From CAVORB01 sp963698495 (GTDB lineage Bacteria > Pseudomonadota > Gammaproteobacteria > Chromatiales > Chromatiaceae): a DNA stretch of 64,000 bases. The translations under genes were made by a program, and so were the position numbers. Of this stretch, positions 7,706 to 17,741 are shown in pieces. Each line of letters opens with the position of its first letter. Within the stretch, counting starts at the first letter, position 1. The notes beneath the pieces are model-generated. The model saw nothing but the letters and a program-made list of their open reading frames with translations, was not told the origin of the DNA and made no database searches. The stretch covers positions 162,940 through 226,939 of the forward strand of contig CAVORB010000005.1 of NCBI GenBank assembly GCA_963698495.1, read 5' to 3'.

Positions 7706-10700
7706 CGGCATCCTCCGTGGACCTGACTGACCCTGCCAAAGTCACTGGCTCGGCTTCTGCCTGCCCTTCGGACTGGTGGTCGAATGCGGCCTCGTCGGGA
7801 CCAACGACCCGCGCCTCCAGCAGCCGCCTCCCCTCCTCCACGCTGAAGCGATGGCGGAATAGCGCCAGCACCTCCGCGTCCGGATCGGGAAAGGCGGAAA
7901 CCAGGGTGATGGCGTTGCGTCTGAGTATGGTCAGCAGGGCCTCGATGTTGCCGAGGTCGAGGTCCTTCAGCTCATCCAGCGCCCAAACCACCTCGACCCG
8001 CGCCTGGCGTCGGATGCGGTTGATGAAGGCGATGAAGATGACGCACAGGATGAGGTAGGAGAGACCGTGTGGAGGAGACCCGCTCCAGGTCGGCGGCCTT
8101 GCGAAAGGTGCGGGTCTGCCCGTTCTCCACCACCTCGCCCTGGATGCGGATCAGGCTCGGCAGGGCGGCGCGGATGCCCTCGCGCACCTCCCAGTGATCG
8201 AGCAGGGTGCGCAGGGTGGCGGCGAACTCGGGGGGCGGCAGATCCTGGCCCTGGAGCCTGAGCCAGGCGCGGTGGTCCTCGGCCATGGCCTCGATGGGCT
8301 GCCAGTATTCCAGCTCGCGGATGACGGATTTCACCTCGACGGTGACCCGCGAGACGCTCTCGAAGCCCAGGTTCTCGTCGAGGCTGCGCTGCAGCTCCCG
8401 GTTGAACTGCTGCACCTTGCGATGGAAGGCGTCCATGTCGCGGTGGAAGGCGACGATGGCCCCGGCGATCTGATTGGCCTCCACCGCCAGGGTGCGGCGG
8501 TAGGCGTCGTGCTCGCTGTCGAACCAGCTCTTGAAGACCGGGATCCAGGCCCGAGCCGGGGCGTCCGGTCCCAGGGCGGTGCGGTGGGTCTCGTAGAACT
8601 GATCCGGCGGGGTGTCGCGCTGGGCGCTGAAGGCCCGCTTGACCTGCTCCACCAGCTTGGCGATGGACTGACCGAGGCTGACCGCTTCGGACTGATTGGC
8701 GTTGGCCTGATGGGTAAGGGCGTCCAGCGTCCAGCCGGCATCGAAGGGCTGCGCGAGTATCTGCTCATCTGGCGGAAAGGGGCGGAAAGTGTCCAGCCGT
8801 CCGCGCACCGCGCCGATCTCTCGCTCCAGCCGTGCGTGCTCCCGGTCCAGGCGTTGCAGGGCCGCCTCCAGCTCGGCACTGCGGGCCTTCCAGCGCTTTT
8901 CCTCGGCGGTCAGGTCCGCGCGGGCGGTGGCCTCCTGGTCCCGGGCCGCTGCGCGCCGCGCGCAGGTGCTCCTCCCGGCGCGGCCACTCGTTCTGCTGCC
9001 AGAGCCGCCACTGGCTGACCTCGTTGCGTGACTGGTCGATGCGCGCAAGCTGCCGCTGGGTCTGGTCGATCTCCTGCTCCAGTTGCTTCAGGGCCGCGGT
9101 ATCCACCCCGGCGGCGCCGAGTGCCTGGTCTCGCTCCGCCTCGATACTGGCCCGCTCCACCGCGTGACGCTGCGCGGCGCTCGGACTGCTCACGGTCGTG
9201 GACGCTCGATGGCCGCCTGGCGCTCGCCTGCCAGGGTACGGCGATCCTGTTCGTGCCGATCCGTGCGGGCCTTTACTTCTTGCCGGTGGCGCTGGTCCAG
9301 GTCCTTGATCTCGTCCTTGATCGCCGTCTCGGACCCCTGAAGCCTCGCGAGCTCGGCCTTGGCCTGCTCCGCCGCCTCCTTGAGGCTCTGGTCGACGCGG
9401 CGTTGCGCCGCCTTGGCCTCCTCGCGCGCCGAGGACAGGCGGGTACCGATCCGCTGGAGCTCGACCGCTGGCGAGGCTCAGGCGCTTCGTCCGCCTGCCT
9501 GCGCGCCTTGTCGCGCTCGGCCAGATCCCGCTCGGCGCGATCCCGGTCGCCGACCCACCTTCGCAAGCAGGTCCTCGGTCTCGGCGATCTCGCGGCGCAG
9601 GCCGTCCTCGTCCGCGGCCAGGTGGGCCTCGACGTGGCCCAGCTCCAGCCCGACCCCGTAAAGCGCCGGGAGGGTCTCGATCAGCTCCGGGTTGAGGTCG
9701 GAGCGCACCAGCAGGTCCTCGCGCACGACCTTGGCGATATCGAATACCCAGTCGGGGCGGCTGCTGCGCAGGAAGTGAAGCAGGCTCTCCTCCCCCGGAC
9801 TCTGTTGCAGCAGGAGCGTCTGACGACGCTGCTCCAGCTCGCCACGTTGGGCGCGCAAGCGCTGCAGGCGCTCTTCTTGTTCTTGGTGGGCGGCCTTCGC
9901 CTTGGCGAGGACCTCCTGGCGCTGTCGCACCGTATCCTCGGCGGTCTGCCGCTCCGCGTCCAGGGCCTCTGCTTCCGAACGCTTCTGGTCGCGGATCTCG
10001 ATCAGCTCCGGGTCGGGCTGGGGGGCGCGCACCCGTTGGCTGCATTCACCCTTGCGCTCGAGCGTCTCTTGCAGACGGCCATCCAGGACCTGACGCTCGG
10101 CTCGGTGCGTTCCGCCGAGCTGTTCGAGATCCGCGCGAGCCTCGGCGTCGAGCGCGGCGAAGCGGGGCTCGAATCCCTGATACAGCTCGGTGCGGACCTC
10201 GTTGGCGGCGGCGTCCGCGAGGGTGTGACGCCGATCCAGGTCGTTCAGCAGGCGCTCGTACTTGAGCGAGATCTTTTCCTGCTCGCCGAGCAATGCCTCG
10301 CGACGCCGGTGCAGTTGCTGGAGTCGATCGCGCAGTTCCGGCTCGCGCAGCAGCAGGTCGGCCTTGGCAGGCAGGTCGCGCCGCAGGTAGTCGTCGTGCT
10401 GGCGCTCCAGGTCGGCGGCGCGGCTCTCCTGGTCTCTTGGCCTCGCGCCCTGCCCGCTCCAGCCGGATACGTATTCCGTCGGCGGTCCGGCGGTGGGCCT
10501 GCTCCTCCTCTTGGGCCAGCGCGCCCTGGCGTGCCCGCTCCTCCCGGTTCTCGGCGTCGGCCTCCTCGAGATGGGCAAGCAGACGCAGTACCCGGGCGTG
10601 GATGCGGCCAAGCTCCGCCTCGACCGCCGACAAGCCGTGCCTCGCGGTCGAGCGATTTCGGCCATGCGCCCGGCCTCGTCCATGGCCCTGGTGTAGGCGC

Positions 10701-11408
10701 CATAGTGCTCCGGCCAGGAGGCGATCTTGCGCCTCTCGGTGGAAAGGGCGATCTCCGCATCGGCGTCGGAGATGCAGGAGACCACCATCCGCTGGAGGTC
10801 CTGGAAGTCCGTGCGGCGCAGGAACATGCCGCTGACGATCTTCTCGATGTGGGTGAGGTGGTGACCGCTGCCGACGAAGGCGTAATCCGCGACCAGGGCG
10901 CGCTGTCGCTGCCACGCCTTCCCGCTGCCCACCTTGCCCTGGATGATGGAGCGGTACTCGCTGACCCCGGAGATCGCCTCGCTGTGGATGACGCCCTTGA
11001 GCTTGAAGTGCCGGCGCAGGTCCGGGACCTGGAGGATGTTGACGCCGTCCGGCAGCAGGAAGAGGTCCGAACGATAGGGCGAGCGCACGAACCGATACCG
11101 CCGCTCCCCGCCCTGCTGGCTGGCGTGCAGGACCACCATGCAGGGAACGTCGCGGCGCAGGTACTCGAAGACGATGTAGGAGGTGAGCCGCGGCAGATAG
11201 TAGGCGTTGAAGTCCAGCCGATTGGTCTCGGTGCCGACGATCCGCGTCGGGTTCTCGCCGTAGAAGATCGGGCACCAACTGGAGCAGCGTGGTCTTGCCC
11301 CGCCCGTTGCGCCCGGTCAGCACGGCGCCGCCGTCCATCGGGAACTCGACGACCCGTCCCGGGGCTGTAGGAGTCGATGAGGATGAGCCGCGTTAGTTGG
11401 TAGTCCAT
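7698..11408 (-). CDS. jetC: Wadjet SMC ATPase JetC, several frame breaks
   Basis: JetC is the SMC-like motor of Wadjet. From MDYQLTRLILIDSYSPG (start 11408) the pieces run in order. The Walker A is GRNGRGKTTLLQL (about 11,280-11,310). Long coiled coils follow (for example DAERQTAEDTVRQRQEVLAK). The ABC signature region ends in GLSYLILCVIFIAFI (about 8030-8080), and the Walker B is EVVWALDELKDLDLGNIEAL (about 7960-7990). At least five frame breaks separate them (near 11,360, 11,275, 10,640, 10,430, 9,560 or 9,010, and 8,075). The first, second and last are each repaired by removing one base. The total of about 1,235 codons suits JetC. Because order and motifs are complete, I judge the gene probably intact in the organism with errors in this sequence, but decay cannot be excluded. 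Confidence 0.78.
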
Positions 11409-11483
11409 CAGGACAGAGGGGTCCGACAGGAATGGCGCTGAACTAAGCTCGGATGGACGATCAATCATGGACTTACGAGCCAC

Positions 11484-11925
11484 TCAGCGCTGCTTCTTGG
11501 GGTGTCCATTTGCCCGAATATACTCCCTTGCCTCGTCCCGCGGTTTGGTGAGCAATGGAAACGGCTTGGGTCGGCGCTTCAGAGCGCGTGGCTCGGTCCG
11601 ACCGGGACGGAGACCAACCCGAGGTTCGGCGACCAACACCAACAAGGCGTGGATGGCCGCCGCCTCGTGAGTCCCGCCGCCGCGTTGCTGCCAGGCCATC
11701 CAGATCTGCACCGTGTGTTTGAAGCTGAGCTGGCGCGGGATCGGGTCCGCGACCAGGGCGGCCTGGGCCATCAGCAGGCGGATCAGGTTGTAGGCGAGCA
11801 GATACACCCACAGCTCTTTGATGGCCATCTCCGGGGTCTTGCAGCGCAAATGCTCCATGCCCAGCGTCGTCTTGATGTGGCGCAGATCCAGCTCGATATC
11901 CCATTGCAGAAACCTCTGTAAAGGA
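11484..11925 (-). pseudogene. IS4-family transposase, C-terminal fragment
   Basis: About 145 residues on the minus strand match the C-terminal third of IS4-type DDE transposases. They include QWDIELDLRHIKTTLGMEHL (carrying the catalytic Glu region), then KTPEMAIKELWVYLLAYNLI, and the basic tail ending AREYIRANGHPKKQR. The upstream part of the transposase is absent. The frame is instead continuous with a truncated tyrosine recombinase, giving a chimeric 429-codon ORF. The insertion ends 76 bases from the jetC start. It is too incomplete to transpose. Confidence 0.75.
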
Positions 11926-12064
11926 TTTTTTGACAACATCCCAATCGGCGCCAATACTTGGGCATAAGGCGTTGTTGTCGCTGGCAAACTGGCTGGACAA
12001 GAGGTGTGAAACCGAGCCCGCCAGTCGATTGGAACCAACTTCCTGTTGCTCGACGGCAGCCCAC

Positions 12065-12722
12065 CGGCCTTGGTGATTCCGGCCTTGTCACGTGCCTTGA
12101 CGTAGATGTGCCAGGCCCCGTCGCGGCTCATGGGACGGTCGATCTGGGTGCCGGGAAAGAGCCAATGGGGTGGGCGCTGCTCGCGCCAGTAGGCGCGCAG
12201 CTCGATCAGCAGGCGCGGGGCGAGCGGCACGTAGCGGTCCTTCCGGCCCTTGCCCTGCTCGACCCGGATGCACATGCGCCCACTGTCGATATCGGTGACC
12301 CGCAGGTGCGTGACCTCACTGGCACGTAACCCCGCGGCATAGGTCGTCATCAGCAGTGCCCGATGCTTGCGGTTGGTCGTCACCGTGAACAGGCGCACCA
12401 ACTCCTCGTGGCTGAGAATCTCGGGCAGCTTCGAGGGCTCCTTGGCACAGGGGAGGTAGAACTCGGTAGCGGGCCGATCCAGGGTGACCCGATAGAAGAA
12501 CCGCAACCCGTGGCGAATGGTGTTGCAGCTCTTCCAAGCCAAGTGTCTTTCCTGGCTGAGATGGAGCAGGTAGTCCTGGACCTCCTGCACCGAGAGTTGA
12601 TCGGGGCTGCGACGGTAATAGATGGCCAGGCCGGTCACCGACTGCAGGTAGGATTTCTGGGTGTTCTCGGCCAGATTGCGGACCCGCAGGTCTTTTTGCA
12701 TTTTCTCTCTGAGCGCGCTCAT
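12065..12722 (-). pseudogene. Tyrosine recombinase (XerC/D-like), C-terminally truncated
   Basis: The start at 12722 (MSALREKMQKDLRVRNLAEN) follows a good ribosome site, GGAGGA, nine bases upstream. It has a core-binding domain (TQKSYLQSVTGLAIYYRRSP) and the first half of a catalytic domain with the catalytic Arg in TTYAAGLRASEVTHLRVTDI and a Lys in VEQGKGRKDRYVPLAPRLL. Similarity stops at KARDKAGITKAGGL, where the HxLRHxFATHL box should follow. The His, Arg, His/Trp and Tyr catalytic residues are all missing. About 140 bases of unassigned sequence then lead into the IS4 tail. Recombinases of this type accompany IS91-like elements, but no IS91 transposase is present here. Confidence 0.75.
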
Positions 12723-13384
12723 GGGGTTCTCCTCCGATCGATCGATGGGAAATGCCTCACGCCGGTGGGTCACCGGCGCTTACGATCGAGGAGTAGCCGA
12801 GCGCAGTGGAATCTGCCCGTCAGGAGCTGGGGCTACGGGATTAATGGAGAGCCCGGATATCGGACCACGAAGGGGCGTACGGAGAGAAGCGAAGCCGCCG
12901 CGTGTGCCGGCCCGGCGGCGCTAACTGATGGACAGTAGCGGCGCCTCCTCACCGCCGCGGACGAAGGACGCGGCTTAGTTCAATGGCGATTATTCCGACC
13001 TCGGAATAAGAGCCATACTCAATACGCGCCCGAGCGACTCGGCATCACGTACCTGCGACAAGGCGAGCCCCACGGGCGCGAGCAGATCGGCGAAGACGGT
13101 CTTGTCGGTGAGGCGATTCATCAAGGATTTCAGGCGGTCAAGGATCATAGGATGGCAACGCTAAATGATTGTTTTACAAGACATCGCGCGGCCATGTGGA
13201 TAACTCTTTGTCAAGCTCTTTTCGCTTTTTCCGCTTTTTTTCGACACCCGGTTTAAGGCCCTGACGGCGCTCGACACCGAATTGGCCAGATTGGCCTTCG
13301 AAAACGAAGCGCTGCCCTTATGCAGTTAATGGCGCCTTCCAGGTCGATATCTCATTCGGACCGTAGGATTAAGAGCCGGACACC
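12723..13384. other. Gene-poor stretch between mobile-element fragments
   Basis: Upstream of the recombinase there is no convincing gene for about 660 bases. The only open frame with a plausible start is the 52-codon minus-strand ORF at 12990-13148. A T-rich tract (13,190-13,250, including runs of T within CGCTTTTTCCGCTTTTTTTCG) stands out from the GC-rich background and may be the end of an IS or a terminator-like remnant. I could not identify inverted repeats. Confidence 0.4.
12990..13148 (-). CDS. Small hypothetical ORF, 52 codons
   Basis: The reading frame begins MILDRLKSLMNRLTDKTVFA and ends GRVLSMALIPRSE. It is leucine-rich and mixed-charge, with no signal peptide or recognisable motif. 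No clear ribosome site precedes it. It lies among mobile-element fragments and could be a relic of a longer gene or chance coding. I do not recognise it. Confidence 0.2.
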   Translation of the reverse strand: MILDRLKSLMNRLTDKTVFADLLAPVGLALSQVRDAESLGRVLSMALIPRSE

Positions 13385-13639
13385 GTTGCGCTGTTGGTCT
13401 ACATCGACGATGCCACAGGCCGATTGATGGCGCTGAACTTCGTCGAATCCGAATCGACCTTCGACTACTTCCACGCAACGCGGCGGTACCTGGAGCGATA
13501 TGGCAAGCCGGTGGCGTTCTACAGCGACCAACACTCGGTGTTCCGGGTCAATCAGACGGGCACCACCAGCGGCGACGGCCTCACACAGTCCGGACGCGCC
13601 CTGCATGCCCTGAATATCGACATCCTCTATGCGGGGTCT
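13385..13639 (+). pseudogene. ISNCY-type transposase fragment
   Basis: About 85 residues of an integrase-core transposase. It has the first catalytic Asp in LLVYIDDATGRLMALNF and the second in PVAFYSDQHSVFRVNQTG, then DGLTQSGRALHALNIDILYA. The sequence breaks off before the catalytic Glu region, and upstream there is no DNA-binding domain in any frame. It is an internal fragment of an ISNCY/IS481-like element and cannot be active. Confidence 0.7.
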
Positions 13640-13707
13640 GACAATCATCGGAACGAAAACTTGCGCTAAGGACGCTCCGGCTCAGCGCAGGGATCATGTT
13701 AGCCGCC

Positions 13708-14131
13708 TCACCAAGCCTCAAAATCGCGGTAGTGCCCCAGCCACTCCGGCATCTCGCTCTTCACCTCTGCCAGGAATTCCTGATATTCCGAGGCTTCCAC
13801 AAGCCCGATCTCTGACAGGTATCGATAAAACTTCTTCAGGCTCGCCACGGTCTCCTTCGTGCTCGTCACACTGGACCACATCGCCTTGCGCGGAAAGAAC
13901 CATTCGAAGAACCCGTTGAACCGCGGACAAGCCCTCTTGGGGACGGACGATATCGTCGTAGAGCAGGTAAGCGTCGATGTAGAACGAGACGTTCCCCATG
14001 TGCTTCCGGACAGTCTTCTCCTTTAGACCGCTTTCCTCCAACCAGGCCTCGAATTCTTCGAGCAACACGGCGTTCTCAGCCCGAATCTGGTCTGCTTGGC
14101 GGTCGTAGTCGATGTCGTCTTGTCGTGACAT
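13708..14131 (-). CDS. Hypothetical protein, recombinase core-binding-like (frame break)
   Basis: The start at 14131 gives MSRQDDIDYDRQADQIRAEN, then a helical segment (EESGLKEKTVRKHMGNVSFY) resembling the SAM-like core-binding domain of tyrosine recombinases. An extra base near 13925 shifts the frame. In the repaired frame the protein continues NGFFEWFFPRKAMWSSVTST then KETVASLKKFYRYLSEIGLV and stops at 13708, about 140 residues in all. The second half again looks like a helical core-binding repeat. There is no catalytic domain, so it is not a recombinase by itself. I do not know its role; it could be a DNA-binding accessory of a mobile element. Confidence 0.5.
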
Positions 14132-14206
14132 GTCAGGGGATGTGCAGGATCGGGGCGAAAAGTCATCACAGGGGCCGTTGTTTCGCCTTCTTCGGCGTCT
14201 CGTGGC

Positions 14207-14402
14207 TTACCGCAACGGCAGGTACCGGACTTGGCCTTCCCATTCTCCGTCCACGCTGCAGGTGGCCAGGAGAACAATGTCCTCGATCGCCGAGCGGAGC
14301 GCCAACGTCCTGGACTCGAACCAAGTCGATGTTGGGATTCCGGAGACGAACGCCTCGAACAATGTTGTTGTTGAAATTCTCGTCGGCGAGCAGCCAGATC
14401 AC
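14207..14402 (-). pseudogene. DUF5615 PIN-like toxin, internally deleted
   Basis: The N-terminus (MIWLLADENFNNNIVRGVRL then LRNPNIDLVRVQDVG) is the classic start of DUF5615 PIN-like proteins, with the Asp-Glu-Asn motif. The C-terminus (IEDIVLLATCSVDGEWEGQV) is the family's usual ending but lies in another frame directly after it. About 55 central residues, including the late acidic residues needed for nuclease activity, are missing. A length change of this size is a real deletion rather than a sequencing slip. The start overlaps the DUF433 stop (ATGA), the normal arrangement of this antitoxin/toxin pair. Confidence 0.7.
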
Positions 14403-14738
14403 GCCGAATCCTGCCCGGTTTGGCGCGCCAACAGGCGCGCGCGTATCCCTGTTGGGTCGAAGAGCCGTTCGTTTGACTGCCTCAGCTCTGCCGAGCGCTG
14501 TTCTCGTGCCTGGATGTAGTCATTCACCTCGACGGTATGTGCGAGGTAATAGGCGATGACGGCGTAGACCTGGCCGAGGGAGATCGCTGGATACTGTTCG
14601 GCGATTTCCTCGGCGGTTGCCCCGTCGCGAAAGGCGCCGACAACGGTATCCAGCGTCACGCGGGAGCTTGCCCACGTGGAAGACACCAGCGGCATCGGCT
14701 GCCAAGGGTGGTGTTTCGGCCGCTACGACCATGGTCAT
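14399..14738 (-). CDS. DUF433 antitoxin-like protein (frame break)
   Basis: The start at 14738 (MTMVVAAETPPLAADAAGVF) follows GGAGA. One extra A near 14,670 breaks the frame, which resumes at SSRVTLDTVVGAFRDGATAE. The DUF433 helix-turn-helix core is clear: EEIAEQYPAISLGQVYAVIA then YYLAHTVEVNDYI. DUF433 proteins are the partners of DUF5615 PIN-like toxins and probably bind their operon DNA. Here the toxin is internally deleted, so the antitoxin would have nothing to neutralise. Repaired length is about 112 residues. Confidence 0.75.
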
Positions 14739-14775
14739 GTCATTTCTCCAAATATGTTTGTCCGGGTACCGATGA

Positions 14776-15367
14776 TTACGGCGCCGGCGTTGGTTCATTT
14801 GCCACCGCGAGGTACCGGTAAAAGGTGGCCCGCGAGATGTCCAGCGTCTTGCAGATCTGCTCGCACGCTCAGCTCGTGATCCCGGTGCATCCGGCAGGCG
14901 GTCTTCACACGCGGATCGTCGCCCGTGATCGGCTTGCGTCCCCCTTTGCGTCCACGTGCCCGTGCCGCGGAGAGTCCCGCCTTGGTCCGCTCCTGGATCA
15001 GCCGCCGCTCGAACTGCGCCAGCGCCGAGAAGATGTGGAAGATCAACTCGCCGGAGGCACTGGTCGTGTCGATGGCCCCGTCCCGTAGCGAGCGGAAGGC
15101 AATTCCCTTCTCGAGGAGCTCCTGAATCAAAGTTACCAGATGCGGCATGGAGCGACCGAGTCGATCGAGCCGCCAGACCAGGAGCGTATCCCCCGGCTCC
15201 AGCGCGTCGAGACAGGCATCGAGACCGGGGCGTTTGCTCCGCGCGCCTGAAATCTTGTCGATGAAAATCTGCTCTTCGCGGCAACCGGCTTCGCGCAGGG
15301 CATCGAGCTGGAGCTGGACATCCTGCTCCTCGGTGCTCACCCGCGCGTACCCCACTCGTTTCCCCAT
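14776..15367 (-). CDS. tnpR: Serine resolvase, Tn3-type TnpR (frame break near C-terminus)
   Basis: The start MGKRVGYARVSTEEQDVQLQ at 15367 places the catalytic Ser of the serine recombinase family in ARVST. The domain continues through DKISGARSKRPGLDACLDAL, the LVWRLDRLGRS box and the LIQERTKAGLSAARARGRKG hinge. Near 14,865 an extra base shifts the frame. The repaired reading, EQICKTLDISRATFYRYLAV, is the expected C-terminal helix-turn-helix and ends at 14776, about 197 residues. It resolves cointegrates at a res site. It diverges from the Tn3-type transposase to its right, with 168 bases between starts, the usual place for res. Confidence 0.85.
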
Positions 15368-15500
15368 TGCCCCCTCGTCAGTCAGGCATTTGTCTTGCTT
15401 TCGTCTCGTCCTCATGGGTAAATGAGAGTTTCATTCGCGAGACGAAAAGATGCGACAAGTATGGACCGGTTTTGCTGCCGTTGCGATGCCCTTTCGCTCC

Positions 15501-15533
15501 GTCTCGACAAACGACCGTTTCTTGAGACACCCC
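15501..15533 (-). repeat. Tn21-like terminal inverted repeat
   Basis: Read on the minus strand from 15533, the sequence begins GGGGTGTCTCAAGAAACGG, nearly the same as the outer 20 bases of Tn21-subgroup inverted repeats as I remember them (GGGGTCGTCTCAGAAAACGG). The segment is also an imperfect palindrome (GTCTC...GAGAC). Its outer end (GGGG) faces the transposase gene and its interior faces tnpR, so the element it belonged to extends leftward. No partner repeat was found within the window by eye. Confidence 0.45.
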
Positions 15534-15535
15534 GG

Positions 15536-17732
15536 GTGCCGGTCGATTTTCTGACCGAGGCGCAGAAGCGCTGCTATGGCCGGTATCCTGGGGAGGTCAG
15601 CGCGGTCCAACTCGCGCGCTACTTCCATGTCGATGACACCGATCGCACCCTGATCGCTCAGCGCCGCAGTGATGCCAACCGTCTCGGCTTCGCCCTCCAG
15701 ATCCTGACCGTCAGGTTCCTGCGCACCTTCCTGTCGAATCCGATCGAGGTGCCCGCGATCATCATCGACCACGTGGCCAGGCAGCTCGGGATTGTCGATG
15801 TCGCTTGTCTTTCCCGGTACCTGGAGCGTGAACAGACGCGGCACGCCCATCGTGCCGAGATCTGTTCCGCTTACGGCTATCAGGATTTCGGCTTTCCCTG
15901 GCCCTTCCGCCTGACGCGTTGGCTGTACCTGCGGGCCTGGTTCGGTAACGAGCGGCCCAGTCTGTTGTTCGACCAGGCAACGGCCTGGCTCAGCGAGCGC
16001 AAGGTTCTGCTGCCGGGCGTCACGACCTTGACCCGTCTGGTCGCCAGCGTTCGGGAGCGCACGGCGAAAAGTGTGTGGCGCGGTCTGTATGCTCTGCCTT
16101 CGGAGGCGCAGCGCGAACAGCTCGAAGCCTTGCTGGTGGTTCCACCGGGCTCGCGCGTCAGCCGCATGGACAGCTTGCGCCGCGGCCCCGACCAAGGCGA
16201 GCGCACCGGCTCTGCTCGCCGCTTTGCAGCGTCACCGCGCATTGCGGACTCTGGGCATCGGAAAGCTGGATTTCTCCGGCATCCCGCCGGTGCGCATCAA
16301 GGCGCTGGCCCGGCATGCGGCTACGGCCTGGGCGCCGACCATTGCGCGGATGCCGCGGCAGCGGTGCATCGCGACCCTAGTGGCCTTCGTCGCCGTCGAG
16401 GAGGTCAACGCCCTTGATGACGCGCTCGATGTCCTGGACATGCTGATCACAGAGATCGCTGCGGAAGCGAAGCGCCTCGGGCAGAAGAAGCGGCTACGCA
16501 CGCTGCGGGACCTGGACCAGGCGGCCCTTGCGTTGCGCGAGGCTTGTGCCATTTTGCTCGATCCCGCCTGCCAGGACCACGACGTGCGCGCCGAGACCCT
16601 TGCCGGGGCCAACGCCCGCCTGGTGGAATGCCAGACGGCGAACGCACTCGCCCAGCAGTGGGGCGGCGGCGAGGTCGCCTCGGCCGACGGCATGCGCTTC
16701 GTCACTCCGGTGCAGACCATCCACGCCGGCCCCAACCGGAAGTACTTCGGTGCCGGACGCGGGATCACCTACTACAACTTCACCACAGACCAGTACGCCG
16801 GGTTCCACAATATCGTCATCCCCGGCACCCTGCGCGATTCCGTCTACATCCTCGCCGGTCTTCTGGAGCAACAGACCAGTCTCCAGCCCCAGGAGATCAT
16901 GACCGATACGGCCGGCGCCAGTGATGTCATGTTCGGGTTGTTTTGGCTGCTGGGGTATCAGTTCAGTCCACGGCTTGCCGATGTCGGCGGCACCCGGTTT
17001 TGGCGCGTTGATCCAAAGGCCGATTACGGCGTGTTGAATGCGCTATCCAGGCATCGCGCCAACGTCGAGCGGGTTACCCGACACTGGGAAGATATCTTGC
17101 GCGTTGCGGGCTCGTTGAAGACGGGCACGATCGGGGCGCCCGAGCTCGTTCGTTCCCTGCTGAAGAGCGACCGGCCATCGAGCCTGACCAAGGCGATCCG
17201 CGATCTGGGTCGGATTCCGAAGACCATCCACCTGTTGACCTACCTCGACGACGAGTCCTACCGGCGACGCATCCTGATCCAGCTCAACCGCGGCGAGGGT
17301 CGCCATGCCGTGGCACGTAAGATCTGCCACGGCCAGCGTGGCGAGATCCGCAAGCGCTACCGCGTAGGGCAGGAGGAGCGCACGGTCTCCAACAGCCTGA
17401 CCGTGCAGTACGATCGCGTCGTCTATCTGATCGAGCCCAACGAAACAACCAAGGGGCTCAGACGCAAGAAGGTTCGCGTCCACGACTATCCCGACGGGAC
17501 CGTCGCCATCAAGTACGAGGGCGTGGATCTGCCCTACTCCGTCTTCGACAAGGTCCACCAGGTCAAGCAGGAGGACATTGTGTCGAACAAGCGCCTGGGC
17601 GCCGTGCTCAAGCACGTCCAGGAGCAGCAACAGAAACAGGCCGTCGAACGCAGTCAGAAAGCACCGACGCGACGGGGCCAGCGGAGGATCGCCGCGGAGC
17701 GCTTCCGCGAGGTCAATCCCGCCGTGCTCTGA
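15536..17732 (+). pseudogene. tnpA: Tn3-family transposase TnpA, internally deleted and frameshifted
   Basis: The DUF4158 N-terminal domain starts at a likely GTG (VPVDFLTEAQKRCYGRYPGE; an ATG start at 15422 is also open). An extra C near 16,190 shifts the frame. The catalytic domain holds the Asp of EVASADGMRFVTPVQTIHAG, the Asp of IMTDTAGASDVMFGLFWLLG and the Glu of ILIQLNRGEGRHAVARKI, and the protein ends VNPAVL. Full-length TnpA is about 970-1,000 residues; here about 730 codons remain. The middle appears cut between ALALREACAILLD and AETLAGANARLVE, roughly 200-250 residues. The element is probably immobile. Confidence 0.8.
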
Positions 17733-17741
17733 GCGATCCGG

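Noticed and set aside
9028..11370. A 780-codon plus-strand open frame.
   Set aside because: It is antisense to jetC; the minus strand there carries SMC coiled coils and ATPase motifs. The long frame is a GC-bias shadow.
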